Assembly (NCBI GenBank): GCA_020440825.1
Contig: JAGRNJ010000012.1
Span: 1-64,000 of the forward strand
Direction of reading: 5' to 3'
Length of the DNA: 64,000 bases
Origin: Leptospiraceae bacterium
GTDB taxonomy: Bacteria > Spirochaetota > Leptospiria > Turneriellales > Turneriellaceae
The notes beneath the pieces were generated by a model. That model searched no databases and was not told where the DNA came from. It worked only from the letters and a program-made list of their open reading frames with translations. A program made the position numbers and the translations under genes. This document shows positions 27,620 to 36,684 of this stretch, one piece after another. Every line of letters starts with the position of its first letter. The stretch's first letter is position 1.

Positions 27620-28818
27620 GCCAGCCTGTTTTGTCACTCTTCAAAGGGTATGGCATTGAAATTGAATATATGCTCGTTGAGAGGCAAACCTTAAAAGTTT
27701 CGCCAGTCTGTGATAAAGTAATAACCAGTCTGGCGGGAGAAACAGTAAATGAATTTGAAATGGGTCCTGTCGCTATTTCAAATGAACTGGCAAATCATGT
27801 CATCGAACTGAAAACCAATGGTCCTGCTGGCAGTCTGGAAAATCTTGCTGAAGATTTTCATACTGCAACCTTAAAAATTGAATCAACGGCACAAAATTTT
27901 GGGGCTACTTTATTAGGCACAGGCATGCATCCCACCATGATTCCTGCCAACGATACCCAATTGTGGCCCCATGGACAATCTGAAATTTACTCGGCATATG
28001 ATGCTATTTTTGGTTGTAAAGGGCATGGCTGGTCTAACCTGCAAAGTGTACATATCAACCTGCCGTTTGCTAATGATGAAGAATTCTTTTTACTGCACAA
28101 TGCTATTCGAGCGATTCTTCCTTTAATACCTGCGTTGAGTGCCTCTACTCCTGTTTGTGAATCAAAATTTGCTGCAAATAAAGACCAGCGTTTAAAAATT
28201 TATTCTGAAAACCAGAAAATTGTCCCGCAGATTACCGGGGTGGTGATTCCCGAGAGTATACACAACGCAGCAGAATATGAGCAGGTAATTTTTGAGCCTA
28301 TGTATGCCCAAATGCGAAAAAAGTTTAATGCAGATCATCTTTGTCATGAATGGCTCAACAGCCGCGGAGCAATTGCCAGGTTCGATAGAAATGCGATTGA
28401 AATTCGGGTAATCGATACCCAGGAATCAGCAAAGGCCAACCTCTCAGTAGTTAAAGCAGTTGTAAATGCAGTTCAGTTTTTTTCAAAACCTGAGTTTGCT
28501 TCTCTGGCAGAAACATTAGACCAGCAGCTTCTTGTTGAAACCTTCTGGAATTGTGTTCAATTCGGTTCTCAATGTGTCACCAACACGTTAACAGAGAAAT
28601 TGATGCCAGATGCGCAATCACAGAAATCCGCTCAGGATTTTTGGCAGTTTTTTTTACCTGCCGATGAGAAATTCTCTGAAGTTTACCTGAGACAAGGTAC
28701 ATTAGCAGAAAGAATAGTCGCCAATTACCCTGAGAGAGAAACTTCGAAAGAGCAGATTATTACAATCTACAGACAATTGAATGACTGCCTGCTCTCAAAT
28801 TCTGTGTTTGAATTATAG
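27616..28818 (+). CDS. GCS2-type carboxylate-amine ligase
   Basis: 400 residues with AAGGAAA before ATG 27616. It belongs to the glutamate-cysteine ligase 2 fold: 'GYGIEIEYMLVERQT' is the N-terminal metal-binding E-x-E motif, and 'WSNLQSVHINLPF' and 'RFDRNAIEIRVIDTQESAKANL' are the conserved later strands (R and E contacts). Canonical members make gamma-glutamyl compounds. Many members, like this one next to RimK-like genes, have unknown substrates. The four-base overlap upstream and three-base gap downstream show tight coupling. Confidence 0.9.
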   Translation: MSQPVLSLFKGYGIEIEYMLVERQTLKVSPVCDKVITSLAGETVNEFEMGPVAISNELANHVIELKTNGPAGSLENLAEDFHTATLKIESTAQNFGATLLGTGMHPTMIPANDTQLWPHGQSEIYSAYDAIFGCKGHGWSNLQSVHINLPFANDEEFFLLHNAIRAILPLIPALSASTPVCESKFAANKDQRLKIYSENQKIVPQITGVVIPESIHNAAEYEQVIFEPMYAQMRKKFNADHLCHEWLNSRGAIARFDRNAIEIRVIDTQESAKANLSVVKAVVNAVQFFSKPEFASLAETLDQQLLVETFWNCVQFGSQCVTNTLTEKLMPDAQSQKSAQDFWQFFLPADEKFSEVYLRQGTLAERIVANYPERETSKEQIITIYRQLNDCLLSNSVFEL

Positions 28819-28821
28819 AAA

Positions 28822-29508
28822 ATGTCGGCAAGCAATCAACAGATTGTAATCACCGTAGAGCATGCTTCAAATTTTATTCCTGATACCTTGCTGCAATATT
28901 TCAAATCTCAAAAGGGAATTCTGGACTCTCACCGGGCATATGACAAATTTACATCGATAATTGCAGATAACCTGTCGAAGCGACTGCAGGCTCCATGCAT
29001 AATAGGCCGAAACAGCCGTTTGATTTGTGATTTGAACCGCAGTTTACATTCAAGGAGACTGTTTTCAGAGTTTGTTAAAGATGAGTTAACGCAAAAAGAT
29101 AAGGAAAAGCTTATCTTCACTTACTATTCGCCGTTCAGAAAAAAAACCAGAGATACTATTGAAAAAATTATAGAAGAACAGAAATCAGTTTTGCATCTGT
29201 CTATTCATTCTTTTAATCCTGAATTAAATATTAACCGTCAGAATGTTGAGCTGGGTCTGCTATATGACCCTTCGAGAGAGGCTGAAAAACAGTTCGCCTT
29301 AAATTTCCGCAGATTTCTGGCGCAAGAATTTCGGGTACGTTTGAATTTCCCCTATCGTGGCACTGACGATGGCCACACAACCGCGCTGCGTAAAGTATTT
29401 AAATCTGACGATTATCTTGGTATTGAATTAGAGTTTAATCATGGGCTGCCTGATACTCGAATATTCGATATGGTAGACAAGATATATAGTTTTCTCTCTT
29501 CCCAATGA
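28822..29508 (+). CDS. N-formylglutamate amidohydrolase-like protein
   Basis: 228 residues. 'VITVEHASNFIPD' is the family start, with Glu-His as metal ligands. 'RAYDKFTSIIADNLSKRL' (usually H-x-A-x-D), 'NRSLHSRRLF', 'VLHLSIHSFNPEL' (His ligand region) and 'GIELEFNHGL' complete the pattern. Family members cleave N-formylglutamate or related N-acyl/gamma-glutamyl amides. There is no hut gene nearby, so histidine breakdown is unlikely. It ends the operon and may remove Glu-type groups added by the two ligases (inference). Confidence 0.88.
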   Translation: MSASNQQIVITVEHASNFIPDTLLQYFKSQKGILDSHRAYDKFTSIIADNLSKRLQAPCIIGRNSRLICDLNRSLHSRRLFSEFVKDELTQKDKEKLIFTYYSPFRKKTRDTIEKIIEEQKSVLHLSIHSFNPELNINRQNVELGLLYDPSREAEKQFALNFRRFLAQEFRVRLNFPYRGTDDGHTTALRKVFKSDDYLGIELEFNHGLPDTRIFDMVDKIYSFLSSQ

Positions 29509-29515
29509 AAATGGT

Positions 29516-30046
29516 TTAAATGGAATTTTGCAACAGAATAATTTTATCTAGAATCTGTTCAACCGTTGCCATTTTTCCCTTGCCAAGATCTCCGCATACT
29601 GCCTCACCATTCTGTGGATCGAGAATTTCATAACCGTATTCGGCCAATATCTGTAGATTTTTCTGTACAGCTTTATGAGCATACATAAAGGGATTCATTG
29701 AAGGGGCAAACCAACGTGGGCCCGAAAATGAAAGTAAGGTAGTTGTAATAATATCGTCGGCCCGCCCCATCGCAGCCCGTGCTATACAATCAGCACTGGC
29801 AGGTGCAATTACAAACAGATCTGCCTTTTCACGTACAGAAATATGAGGCATGGCCTCTTTAACATGATCTCTTCCCGCATACACCGGGGAATCAGAGAGA
29901 GCCTCAAATAAAACTGGCGAAATCCAGCTTGCTGCTGAATTGCTCATCAAGACCTGCACCTCAATCGATCGTTTACGTAACTCGCGGGTCAAGTCCAGAG
30001 CTTTATAAATCGCGATCGATGCAGTCACTCCCAGCAATACCTTCAT
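29516..30046 (-). CDS. coaC: Phosphopantothenoylcysteine decarboxylase-type flavoprotein
   Basis: 176 residues, a single HFCD-fold domain. 'LLGVTASIAIYKALDLTREL' is the FMN loop, 'VIAPASADCIAR' matches the PASANT region, and 'APSMNPFMY' is the PxMNxxMW substrate motif. 'GEAVCGDLGKGKM' holds the conserved Cys of the decarboxylase clamp. It lacks the CoaB synthetase half, so the second step must be encoded elsewhere. This step forms 4'-phosphopantetheine on the way to coenzyme A. It is convergent with the amidohydrolase gene, seven bases between stops. Other flavoprotein decarboxylases share these motifs, so the precise substrate is inference. Confidence 0.85.
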   Translation of the reverse strand: MKVLLGVTASIAIYKALDLTRELRKRSIEVQVLMSNSAASWISPVLFEALSDSPVYAGRDHVKEAMPHISVREKADLFVIAPASADCIARAAMGRADDIITTTLLSFSGPRWFAPSMNPFMYAHKAVQKNLQILAEYGYEILDPQNGEAVCGDLGKGKMATVEQILDKIILLQNSI

Positions 30047-30135
30047 GGTCTAAACATGAGCATAAGACCGCATTGCAAAGCGTATTTTACAGATGAAATT
30101 ACTTGCCATACTATGAATTTGAATAAAGTTTGCTG

Positions 30136-31308
30136 ATGGATCACGGTGAAAAAACCCAGGTTGAAAAAATTTCTTATCTGTTGCATTCCAACCCAGAGAA
30201 ATTAAATTTTCTTTCCCAACTCTCAAAGACAGAACTGGAATCTTTGCATAATCTCATCATGCAGCGTATCTATGCTGAAACTTCTCCCACCTGGGAAAAA
30301 CTGGCTGCAGTGGCACGTTTCATGCCCAATTTTATCAATGCAAAAATTTCTGAAGATATTCTGGGAGAAGAAATAACCGCCAACTTGAGCTACCATTTGC
30401 CAGCGAAAGATTCTATTGCTGTCGCAAGCCACCTGTCGACCAGATTCCTGGCAAAAGTTGTCGAACGACTGGTTCCTGAAAAGGCAATTCCCATGATTCT
30501 GGATTATCCGATGCGGGATTTGCTGCGTATTGTCAGAGAACTGGTTGCCAATGAAAAATTTTATACCCTGGGATCTTTCATAGATCATCTACCGCATGAA
30601 AAACTGCACCAGATAGCTCAGGAACTGGACTCAGAATCAGATCTCATGCAGATCGGTAAGTTTGCCGGCCGTAAAGATCATCTGGCAGGGTTGATTTCGG
30701 GTTTTGATGACGACCGTCTGACAAAACTTGTCGAAGCCTCGAATAATCTGGGATTGTTTTCAGAAATGCTGGAAATTATGGGGCATTTTACAGAAGATGA
30801 TCAAATACGTTTCGCCAGAATCAGTGACCAATTTTCAGATGAAATTCTTTTAAACCTGATTGCAGCAGGTACTGAACTGAATCTTCTATCAGAGTTTATG
30901 AATGTTATTGCCCGGTTTGATGAACAGCAACAACTCAGAATTGGAAACCTGGTTCCTCAAATGAGCGACGACTCCTTAATTGAATTTGTGCGGGCTGCAA
31001 GTCATACTGAACATGCCAATACCCTGCTGGCAATTGCCGAGCGCCTTGATGTAGAGCAATTCAAAAGAGCAGGTCCTTTACTTTCACGCCTGAGTGAAAA
31101 TGAACTGTATCAGCTGGCAAACAGTGGGTACAAATTAAAAAGGGAAAAAACGATATTCCTGTTTATGAAGTTTATACCTGCTGAAAGCCAAACTCTCGCC
31201 CGCAATGTTTTTCAAAGATTTGAGAAATCAGAGAGGCAAGATATCGAACGAATGGCACATGAGGCCGGTTTTTTACATGATATTCAGTTTTTATTCAATG
31301 AGACCTGA
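30136..31308 (+). CDS. Alpha-helical repeat protein, unknown function
   Basis: About 390 residues from ATG 30136. The protein is entirely helical and lacks a signal peptide. Units of about 33-38 residues recur with a pattern like 'hhhAShhSTRFLAKVVERLhPEKAIPMIhD', 'LhRIVRELVANEKFYTLGSFIDHLP', and 'EHANTLLAIAERLDVEQFKRAG', suggesting a HEAT- or MgtE-N-like solenoid for protein binding. I recognise no named family. A possible TTGCCA/TAAAGT promoter lies just upstream with a very short leader. Function unknown. Confidence 0.7.
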   Translation: MDHGEKTQVEKISYLLHSNPEKLNFLSQLSKTELESLHNLIMQRIYAETSPTWEKLAAVARFMPNFINAKISEDILGEEITANLSYHLPAKDSIAVASHLSTRFLAKVVERLVPEKAIPMILDYPMRDLLRIVRELVANEKFYTLGSFIDHLPHEKLHQIAQELDSESDLMQIGKFAGRKDHLAGLISGFDDDRLTKLVEASNNLGLFSEMLEIMGHFTEDDQIRFARISDQFSDEILLNLIAAGTELNLLSEFMNVIARFDEQQQLRIGNLVPQMSDDSLIEFVRAASHTEHANTLLAIAERLDVEQFKRAGPLLSRLSENELYQLANSGYKLKREKTIFLFMKFIPAESQTLARNVFQRFEKSERQDIERMAHEAGFLHDIQFLFNET

Positions 31309-31353
31309 TACTACACCGCCTCATTCGATTGTATATACTCTTCAGAAAGGTTT

Positions 31354-32223
31354 TCAATTCGAAATACCTGGACGGGCGCAAAAAAGTTTTCCCACGCCGT
31401 CTGTGCAGTTTATCTGGTGCTGACCCAATAGTAGAAAAGTGTCAAACGGCTGTAATAAAAAGTCCCGATTGTCAATTTGAAGGTTGAGTGAACCCTCAAT
31501 CATAGTCAGCACCATTAGATCAGAATTTGACTCAATTTTTTGATTGGGTGACAAATTATAAAAATCGACCTGAAAGAAAGGTGATGATAAAGAGGTTTCT
31601 GTAGTAGTGATTTTTGGCTTAAGATTTCTTGTTACAGTATAAGCATTCTGTAAATGCAGTTCACGTCCTCTACCAAAATCATCAATTCTAAAAGTATGGT
31701 CAGAAGGCTGTTGAATTTCGAAAAAGAATAATTCTCCCTGGGTACCGTGAATCAGTCCGGGAGAAAGTATCACAATATCGTCTTTCTTTAATTTGACAGA
31801 ATTGCACAGTGATAACAGATTCCCCGAACTTTGAAGAATTTTAGACCGATCTTTATAATCTTTCATACCAAGATAGGTTATCGCATCTTCTGCTGCATGC
31901 AATATTACCCAGGCCTCAGCTTTACCTCGACCAGCTAGCTTCAGTTGCTCAATGTCTTCATCAGCGGGATGTACCTGTAATGATAAAGGTTCCCGGGTAG
32001 ATAAAATCTTAATCATAAAAGGGAACTGGTCGGTATTACCATTGATACGCCAATAATCGCGAAAGGTTTGTCCAGATTCAGTTAGTACAGGAAATTGTGG
32101 TAAATCAGAAATGAGAACAAGTTCTCCTATGTTCTCACCTGTTTCTTGAGATACCCCAAGATGACCGCCACCCCAGGGTTTGCCAACCCTGCAGGGAGCC
32201 AGCTTCAGAATATCAGATTTCAT
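31354..32223 (-). CDS. manA: Mannose-6-phosphate isomerase, class I
   Basis: 289 residues, on the short side for the class but complete. Zinc ligands are visible in 'SLQVHPADEDI' (Gln and His), 'GRGKAEAWVIL' (Glu) and 'LSPGLIHGTQGE' (His). 'HTFRIDDFGRGRELHLQNA' is the conserved Arg-containing active-site strand. It interconverts mannose-6-phosphate and fructose-6-phosphate for sugar supply to surface polysaccharide. The start overlaps the end of the PPC lipoprotein gene by 11 bases, with AGGAAAAAG as ribosome site inside that gene, so translation is coupled. Confidence 0.93.
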   Translation of the reverse strand: MKSDILKLAPCRVGKPWGGGHLGVSQETGENIGELVLISDLPQFPVLTESGQTFRDYWRINGNTDQFPFMIKILSTREPLSLQVHPADEDIEQLKLAGRGKAEAWVILHAAEDAITYLGMKDYKDRSKILQSSGNLLSLCNSVKLKKDDIVILSPGLIHGTQGELFFFEIQQPSDHTFRIDDFGRGRELHLQNAYTVTRNLKPKITTTETSLSSPFFQVDFYNLSPNQKIESNSDLMVLTMIEGSLNLQIDNRDFLLQPFDTFLLLGQHQINCTDGVGKLFCARPGISN

Positions 32224-33808
32224 TTTCTTTTTCCTGGCCTGCAGGTTTTACGAGTAATTTATACTGGTTTCGAAACAGGTTTTCTTCTGCGCTCACACAA
32301 TACACCTGTAGAATACTGCCCGGTTCTAACTGGCTGGATGCTGAAATCGATTCTCCTGACTTTTTACTTTCTCGACGCTCGAAAACCGCGCCTTTTTTAT
32401 CGGCAATTTTGAGACCAAGGGAACAGCCCTCGAGACCATCTATTTCAATTTGAAATTTTCCAGATTTTTCGAGCTTCAATCGATAGTAATCAATATCTGT
32501 ATTGGGATTAATGAAGCCAAGCATTGTGGCCGAAGCCCAGATTTCATTTGATGTTTTAACAGAGTTGTTCGGTTCCCGCTCTGTAAGTTCGACCACATTT
32601 TCTCGCGTTAATTCTACTTCATACGCCAGGGGATCCGGCGAATTAAAATCTTTTGCCGACACTTTCAAGTACATTCTGGAAGCAGGCTGTAAAATGAGAT
32701 TTGAGATACCTTCTTTCTGGCCTTTTCCAGAGTCATCATAAACAGAAATAGTTTTTTTCTGAGCATCGAAAACTTCGAGTATCACATTTAGACTTTCATC
32801 AGGGTGTACAATTACAGATATCTGTTCGGGATAATCTTCGGTACTCTCAATCAAATAAAAGTCCTGATCAAACTTTTCAGCTATTTCACCATAGGTACGG
32901 GTTTCAAGCAGCTTTGAAGCGGTTGAAATATTGTCATTCGGTTCAAATTCATACTTGCTTTCATGCTCAGAAAAACCAACCCTGAGTTCATAATAGTCTT
33001 TCGAATTTATTCTGAAATCTTTTGCTGTAATACCAAGATAAATGATCGTGGGACCGGTAATACCATAGGCAGCCAGTTTTTCACCCTGGCCTACCGCTCG
33101 CTCATCAATTGTTCTCAAGACATTCTTGTTATTGTCAAACACACGAAGCACCGGGTCGATGCCGGTAATACCGCTGAGATCAGCATTGATTCGGTATTTA
33201 CGTGATTCAGGCAGACGAACAATGAATAAATCTTTTTCTACTTCAGAACTTATACCATTTTCGTTCGCACTGTAGACATTTGAATAGAACCCGGTAATTA
33301 CTTCATTGATTTCGGCCGCCTGTTCAAAATCATCATTAGGTTCACGCTCAACAGGATTCGGTGGTAACTGGGTTGCTATTTCAAATTCATAATGAAATGA
33401 ATCAATATACTCTTGATCGTGAATCGGTTTCGTCAGAGTAATCTCAATGATACCATACGGCGGCTCAATGAGCAGCGGGCCAAACGATTCTCCTGAACTG
33501 CTCTGTGCATCATTGATTGTTTTGAATGGTACTGGCGAATTTGACTGGAATAGTCGAATCAAAGGGTCGGCACCGCGTACCCCTGATAACTGTCCGGAAA
33601 TCATTATCGGGGTTTCTGTTATAATTTTGAAATGATCTTTATCAATGCCTTTCGCAGAATAATACGAACCCTGGAACGGTTTACCTGCAATAATTTCCTG
33701 CGCTCCGGCTGCAGTATTGTTGGTTGGTTCTTTTTCAGATTGAAAACGGTTACAATGAAACCCCAAAAGAACAAGAATTGAGGCACAAATATTTAAAACT
33801 CTGGGCAT
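32213..33808 (-). CDS. Lipoprotein with four PPC-type beta-sandwich domains
   Basis: 531 residues. The signal peptide ends in GFHC (Cys19). Four units of about 120-130 residues each start with a variant of E-P-N-D/N: 'EPTNNTAAGAQEI', 'EPNDDFEQAAEI', 'EPNDNISTASKL' and 'EPNNSVKTSNEI'. Each then has D-x-D-x-F/Y ('DKDHFKI', 'EKDLFIV', 'FDQDFYLI', 'DIDYYRL') and the L/V-x-V-F/Y strand. This is the pre-peptidase C-terminal (PPC) domain, normally a secreted protease appendage, here tandem with no catalytic domain. Probably an outer-leaflet or periplasmic binding protein (inference). Confidence 0.85.
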   Translation of the reverse strand: MPRVLNICASILVLLGFHCNRFQSEKEPTNNTAAGAQEIIAGKPFQGSYYSAKGIDKDHFKIITETPIMISGQLSGVRGADPLIRLFQSNSPVPFKTINDAQSSSGESFGPLLIEPPYGIIEITLTKPIHDQEYIDSFHYEFEIATQLPPNPVEREPNDDFEQAAEINEVITGFYSNVYSANENGISSEVEKDLFIVRLPESRKYRINADLSGITGIDPVLRVFDNNKNVLRTIDERAVGQGEKLAAYGITGPTIIYLGITAKDFRINSKDYYELRVGFSEHESKYEFEPNDNISTASKLLETRTYGEIAEKFDQDFYLIESTEDYPEQISVIVHPDESLNVILEVFDAQKKTISVYDDSGKGQKEGISNLILQPASRMYLKVSAKDFNSPDPLAYEVELTRENVVELTEREPNNSVKTSNEIWASATMLGFINPNTDIDYYRLKLEKSGKFQIEIDGLEGCSLGLKIADKKGAVFERRESKKSGESISASSQLEPGSILQVYCVSAEENLFRNQYKLLVKPAGQEKENEI

Positions 33809-33857
33809 TTTGTCATAGTATGAAAACGCCTTGAGACAGAAAAGTATTTCTAGAAGC

Positions 33858-34181
33858 TCAGTTATGCTGACGCTCGTTCGAGGCTGGTGTGTACCAAAGG
33901 TGAATCTGCGATTGATCTTGCAGACGGCTCGTAGTGAGTCGATTCACACCCCTCTCTAAAACCCGGTTGCGTTCTTCATTAGACATTTGCTGAAATTTTT
34001 CTGCCCGAAAAAGAGCCTTCATAATCTGCTTTCCGTCTGCACCTTTGTCGAGAGCCGACTCAACAGCCTGGGACATTTTTTCACGGTCATTATCTTGAGC
34101 ATAAATAGACAGGCGAATAAGATCGAATAAGTATACAGGCGGATTGTCGTCTGTAAAACCAGTGATTTCCATGTTTTTCAT
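33858..34181 (-). CDS. Small soluble protein, unknown function
   Basis: 107 residues with a good AGGAGAT ribosome site. Helical and charged: 'YLFDLIRLSIYAQDNDREKMSQAVESALDKGADGKQIMKAL' and 'EERNRVLERGVNRL'. No recognised motif. The promoter (TTGACA, 17 bases, TAAGTA) has a perfect inverted repeat in its spacer, so it is probably regulated. It stands alone, 49 bases downstream of nothing on its strand but directly upstream of the PPC lipoprotein start. Confidence 0.65.
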   Translation of the reverse strand: MKNMEITGFTDDNPPVYLFDLIRLSIYAQDNDREKMSQAVESALDKGADGKQIMKALFRAEKFQQMSNEERNRVLERGVNRLTTSRLQDQSQIHLWYTPASNERQHN

Positions 34182-34205
34182 AATATCTCCTGCACTTGAG
34201 ATTAC

Positions 34206-34234
34206 TACTTATTGTGCAGCGCACAACCTGTCAA
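34206..34234 (-). promoter_or_regulatory. Promoter with inverted-repeat operator for the 107-residue protein
   Basis: On the minus strand, TTGACA (34234-34229) and TAAGTA are spaced by 17 bases. The spacer holds TTGTGC-agc-GCACAA (34212-34226), a perfect six-base inverted repeat. The repressor is not identified. Confidence 0.55.
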
Positions 34235-34388
34235 CTCTTTTTAACCTTTTGCAAATACCAGACACCCTATGCCTGAAAGTTTATTCAGCGAGCATCGCCA
34301 TCGGTACAGCAATTTTGAATCTAAAGAGACCAATTTATTAGAATCCTTATGTTTATATGCATTGAAAACAGTTTGCCGTGCCAAATAG

Positions 34389-35249
34389 ATGTTAAAAAAA
34401 TACCGGGACATGAGTGGTTATTTGACAAGACAAGAACTGGATACAGCAATGCAATTTGTACGTTCTAAAATTGATTTTCCGGTCCAGGCTGGTCTTGTAC
34501 TCGGGTCGGGTCTCGGTAATTTTGCCGAGAGTATATCTGATCCTGTCATTATTCCGTTTGAGCAAATACCGTTTTTTCCCAAGAGTACAGTACCGGGACA
34601 TTCAGGAAAATTTTATGCCGGCTTTATACAAAACACTTCAGTACTTGCAATGCAGGGTCGGGTGCATTATTATGAAGGCCACCACATTTCAAAAGTGGGC
34701 ATGGGAATTCGTATTATGTCAGAACTGGGTATCCGCCAGGTAATTCTCACAAATGCTGCCGGCAGTGTCAATACTGAGTATAAACCGGGTGACTATATGA
34801 TCATTGCAGACCATTTGAATCTGCTGGGGACTCATCCGCTCATAGGCCCGAATGATGAGAGCTTTGGCCCAAGGTTTGTTGACCAGTCACATGTTTACTC
34901 GCAAAGGCTTATCGGCTATGCTCGGGAATGCGCGCAAAGTGTTTCTATTCAAAATTTGCGCGAAGGTGTGTATGCCGCAATGAGCGGGCCTACTTATGAA
35001 ACACCAGCTGAAATTCGAATGCTGAGAACCCTGGGTGCAGATGCCGTTGGCATGAGTACAGTACCAGAGGCAATTGTGGCAAGACACTGCGATATGCAGG
35101 TACTTGGCATAAGCCTGATTACCAATTTTGGGGCAGGTATTTCAACCCACGACCTGCACCACTCAGAAGTAATGGATACTGCAAATCTCAAAAATTCAGA
35201 ATTCAAACAATGGCTTACCTCAATACTGAGCAAAATTGACGAGGAGTAA
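34389..35249 (+). CDS. punA: Purine nucleoside phosphorylase (trimeric type)
   Basis: 286 residues from ATG 34389, with ATG 34410 as the alternative start. 'GLVLGSGLGNFAE' is the phosphate loop, 'VPGHSGKFYAGF' and 'MQGRVHYYEGH' bind phosphate and ribose, and 'SGPTYETPAEIRMLRTLGADAVGMSTVPEAIVARH' is the signature in the active site. 'GISLITNFGAGIS' carries the purine-binding Asn. It cleaves inosine and guanosine to base and ribose-1-phosphate. gcvPB starts two bases after its stop. Confidence 0.95.
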   Translation: MLKKYRDMSGYLTRQELDTAMQFVRSKIDFPVQAGLVLGSGLGNFAESISDPVIIPFEQIPFFPKSTVPGHSGKFYAGFIQNTSVLAMQGRVHYYEGHHISKVGMGIRIMSELGIRQVILTNAAGSVNTEYKPGDYMIIADHLNLLGTHPLIGPNDESFGPRFVDQSHVYSQRLIGYARECAQSVSIQNLREGVYAAMSGPTYETPAEIRMLRTLGADAVGMSTVPEAIVARHCDMQVLGISLITNFGAGISTHDLHHSEVMDTANLKNSEFKQWLTSILSKIDEE

Positions 35250-35250
35250 T

Positions 35251-36684
35251 ATGCAACACTTTACCCGAATGACCGTACGCAAAGAAGCCAGCCTGGTAAG
35301 ATTTGCGGTGAAAGAAGATCTAAAGCCGGTCAACAGCAAGCTTGACCATCCGCTCTTAAAAAAGCCCCGTAAAAAAGAACCCGATTTTCCCCAGCTGGCA
35401 GAAACCGATCTTGTACGCCATTATTATCGTTTAGCCAGATTGAATTTTTCCTGGGAAGACGGTTTATATCCGTTAGGCAGCTGTACAATGAAATACAACC
35501 CATTGCTCAATGAGGCTGTTGCTGCAGAGCCTGCATTTAATGCCCTGCATCCTGCTTTACCGGCTGAACACAGCCAAGGTGCTCTGCAAATCATTGTCGA
35601 AACCGAAAAAATGATTACCCAGTTGCTTGACCTGGCCCATGTTACACTTGCACCGGCAGCGGGAGCACATGGTGAACTGACCGGTACCATGATGATGCGC
35701 GCCTGGTTCGAAGCAAAAAATGATAAAAGAAAATATATACTCATTCCCGACAGTGCACATGGTACGAATCCCGCATCAGCAGCAATGGCAGGCTTCGAAG
35801 TTAAAAAAATTGCTGTTCGCCCCAATGGTACCACTGATCTCGATTCGCTTAAAAAAGCATTAGATCATGAAACAGCCGCACTAATGTTGACGAATCCCAA
35901 TACAATGGGAATCTTTGAAAACGAAATTCATGAAATAAAAAAGCTGCTCGATTCGGTCGGAGCACTTCTATATATGGATGGGGCAAACTTAAATGCAATT
36001 GTGGGGCGCGTCTCACTCGGCAAAATGGGAGTTGATCTCACCCAATTGAACCTGCATAAAACTTTTTCGACTCCGCATGGCGGTGGTGGCCCGGGCCAGG
36101 GAGCACTGGGGGTATCTGAGCGCATGCTGCCTTTTCTTCCGGGTCCCCAATTGCGGGAAAACGCCGGTAAAATAGAATTCTTTAATCCTGAAAAATCAAT
36201 AGGCCGCATCAAAGGCAGCTATGGCCAGTTCGGCAATATACTGCGAGCCTGGAGCTACATTTTACGATGGGGAAATCAAACTCGGGAGATCTCGGGCCGT
36301 GCGGTTTTAAATTCAACCTATATTCGAAAAAAACTGGGCGGAGTACTCACCCCGGCATCAGATTTACCCTCAATGCATGAAACAGTTTATTCAGAGAAAC
36401 CGTTAAAAGACCGCGGTTTAACAACAGTAAACCTGGCAAAAGCGTTGCTCGATCGAGGTTTCTACGCTCCTACCATTTATTTTCCATTAAATGTACCGGG
36501 TGCGATTATGGTTGAACCAACTGAAACGGAAAGTAAAGAAGAGCTTGATCTTTTTATCGAAACAGTGCGTTCCATCATGACTGAAGATCCTGAAAAGATT
36601 CGCCAGTCTCCACAAAATGCTCCGGTAATTAAGATAGATGAGACTTCAGCAGCCCGTAACCCCCGGTTAAGCTGGAGAATGTAA
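35251..36684 (+). CDS. gcvPB: Glycine dehydrogenase (decarboxylating) subunit 2
   Basis: 477 residues from ATG 35251 with GAGGAG upstream. This is the PLP-binding half of the split P-protein. The lysine that binds PLP is in 'NLHKTFSTPHGGGGPG'. 'PLGSCTMKYNP', 'GAHGELTGTMMMRAWFEAK' (GAHGELTG plus neighbours) and 'DSAHGTNPASAAMAGF' are conserved. It decarboxylates glycine and loads the H-protein lipoamide. The partner subunit gcvPA, gcvH and gcvT are not in the window. Coupled to punA by a two-base gap. Its 3' end overlaps the convergent DUF115 gene by 18 bases. Confidence 0.95.
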   Translation: MQHFTRMTVRKEASLVRFAVKEDLKPVNSKLDHPLLKKPRKKEPDFPQLAETDLVRHYYRLARLNFSWEDGLYPLGSCTMKYNPLLNEAVAAEPAFNALHPALPAEHSQGALQIIVETEKMITQLLDLAHVTLAPAAGAHGELTGTMMMRAWFEAKNDKRKYILIPDSAHGTNPASAAMAGFEVKKIAVRPNGTTDLDSLKKALDHETAALMLTNPNTMGIFENEIHEIKKLLDSVGALLYMDGANLNAIVGRVSLGKMGVDLTQLNLHKTFSTPHGGGGPGQGALGVSERMLPFLPGPQLRENAGKIEFFNPEKSIGRIKGSYGQFGNILRAWSYILRWGNQTREISGRAVLNSTYIRKKLGGVLTPASDLPSMHETVYSEKPLKDRGLTTVNLAKALLDRGFYAPTIYFPLNVPGAIMVEPTETESKEELDLFIETVRSIMTEDPEKIRQSPQNAPVIKIDETSAARNPRLSWRM

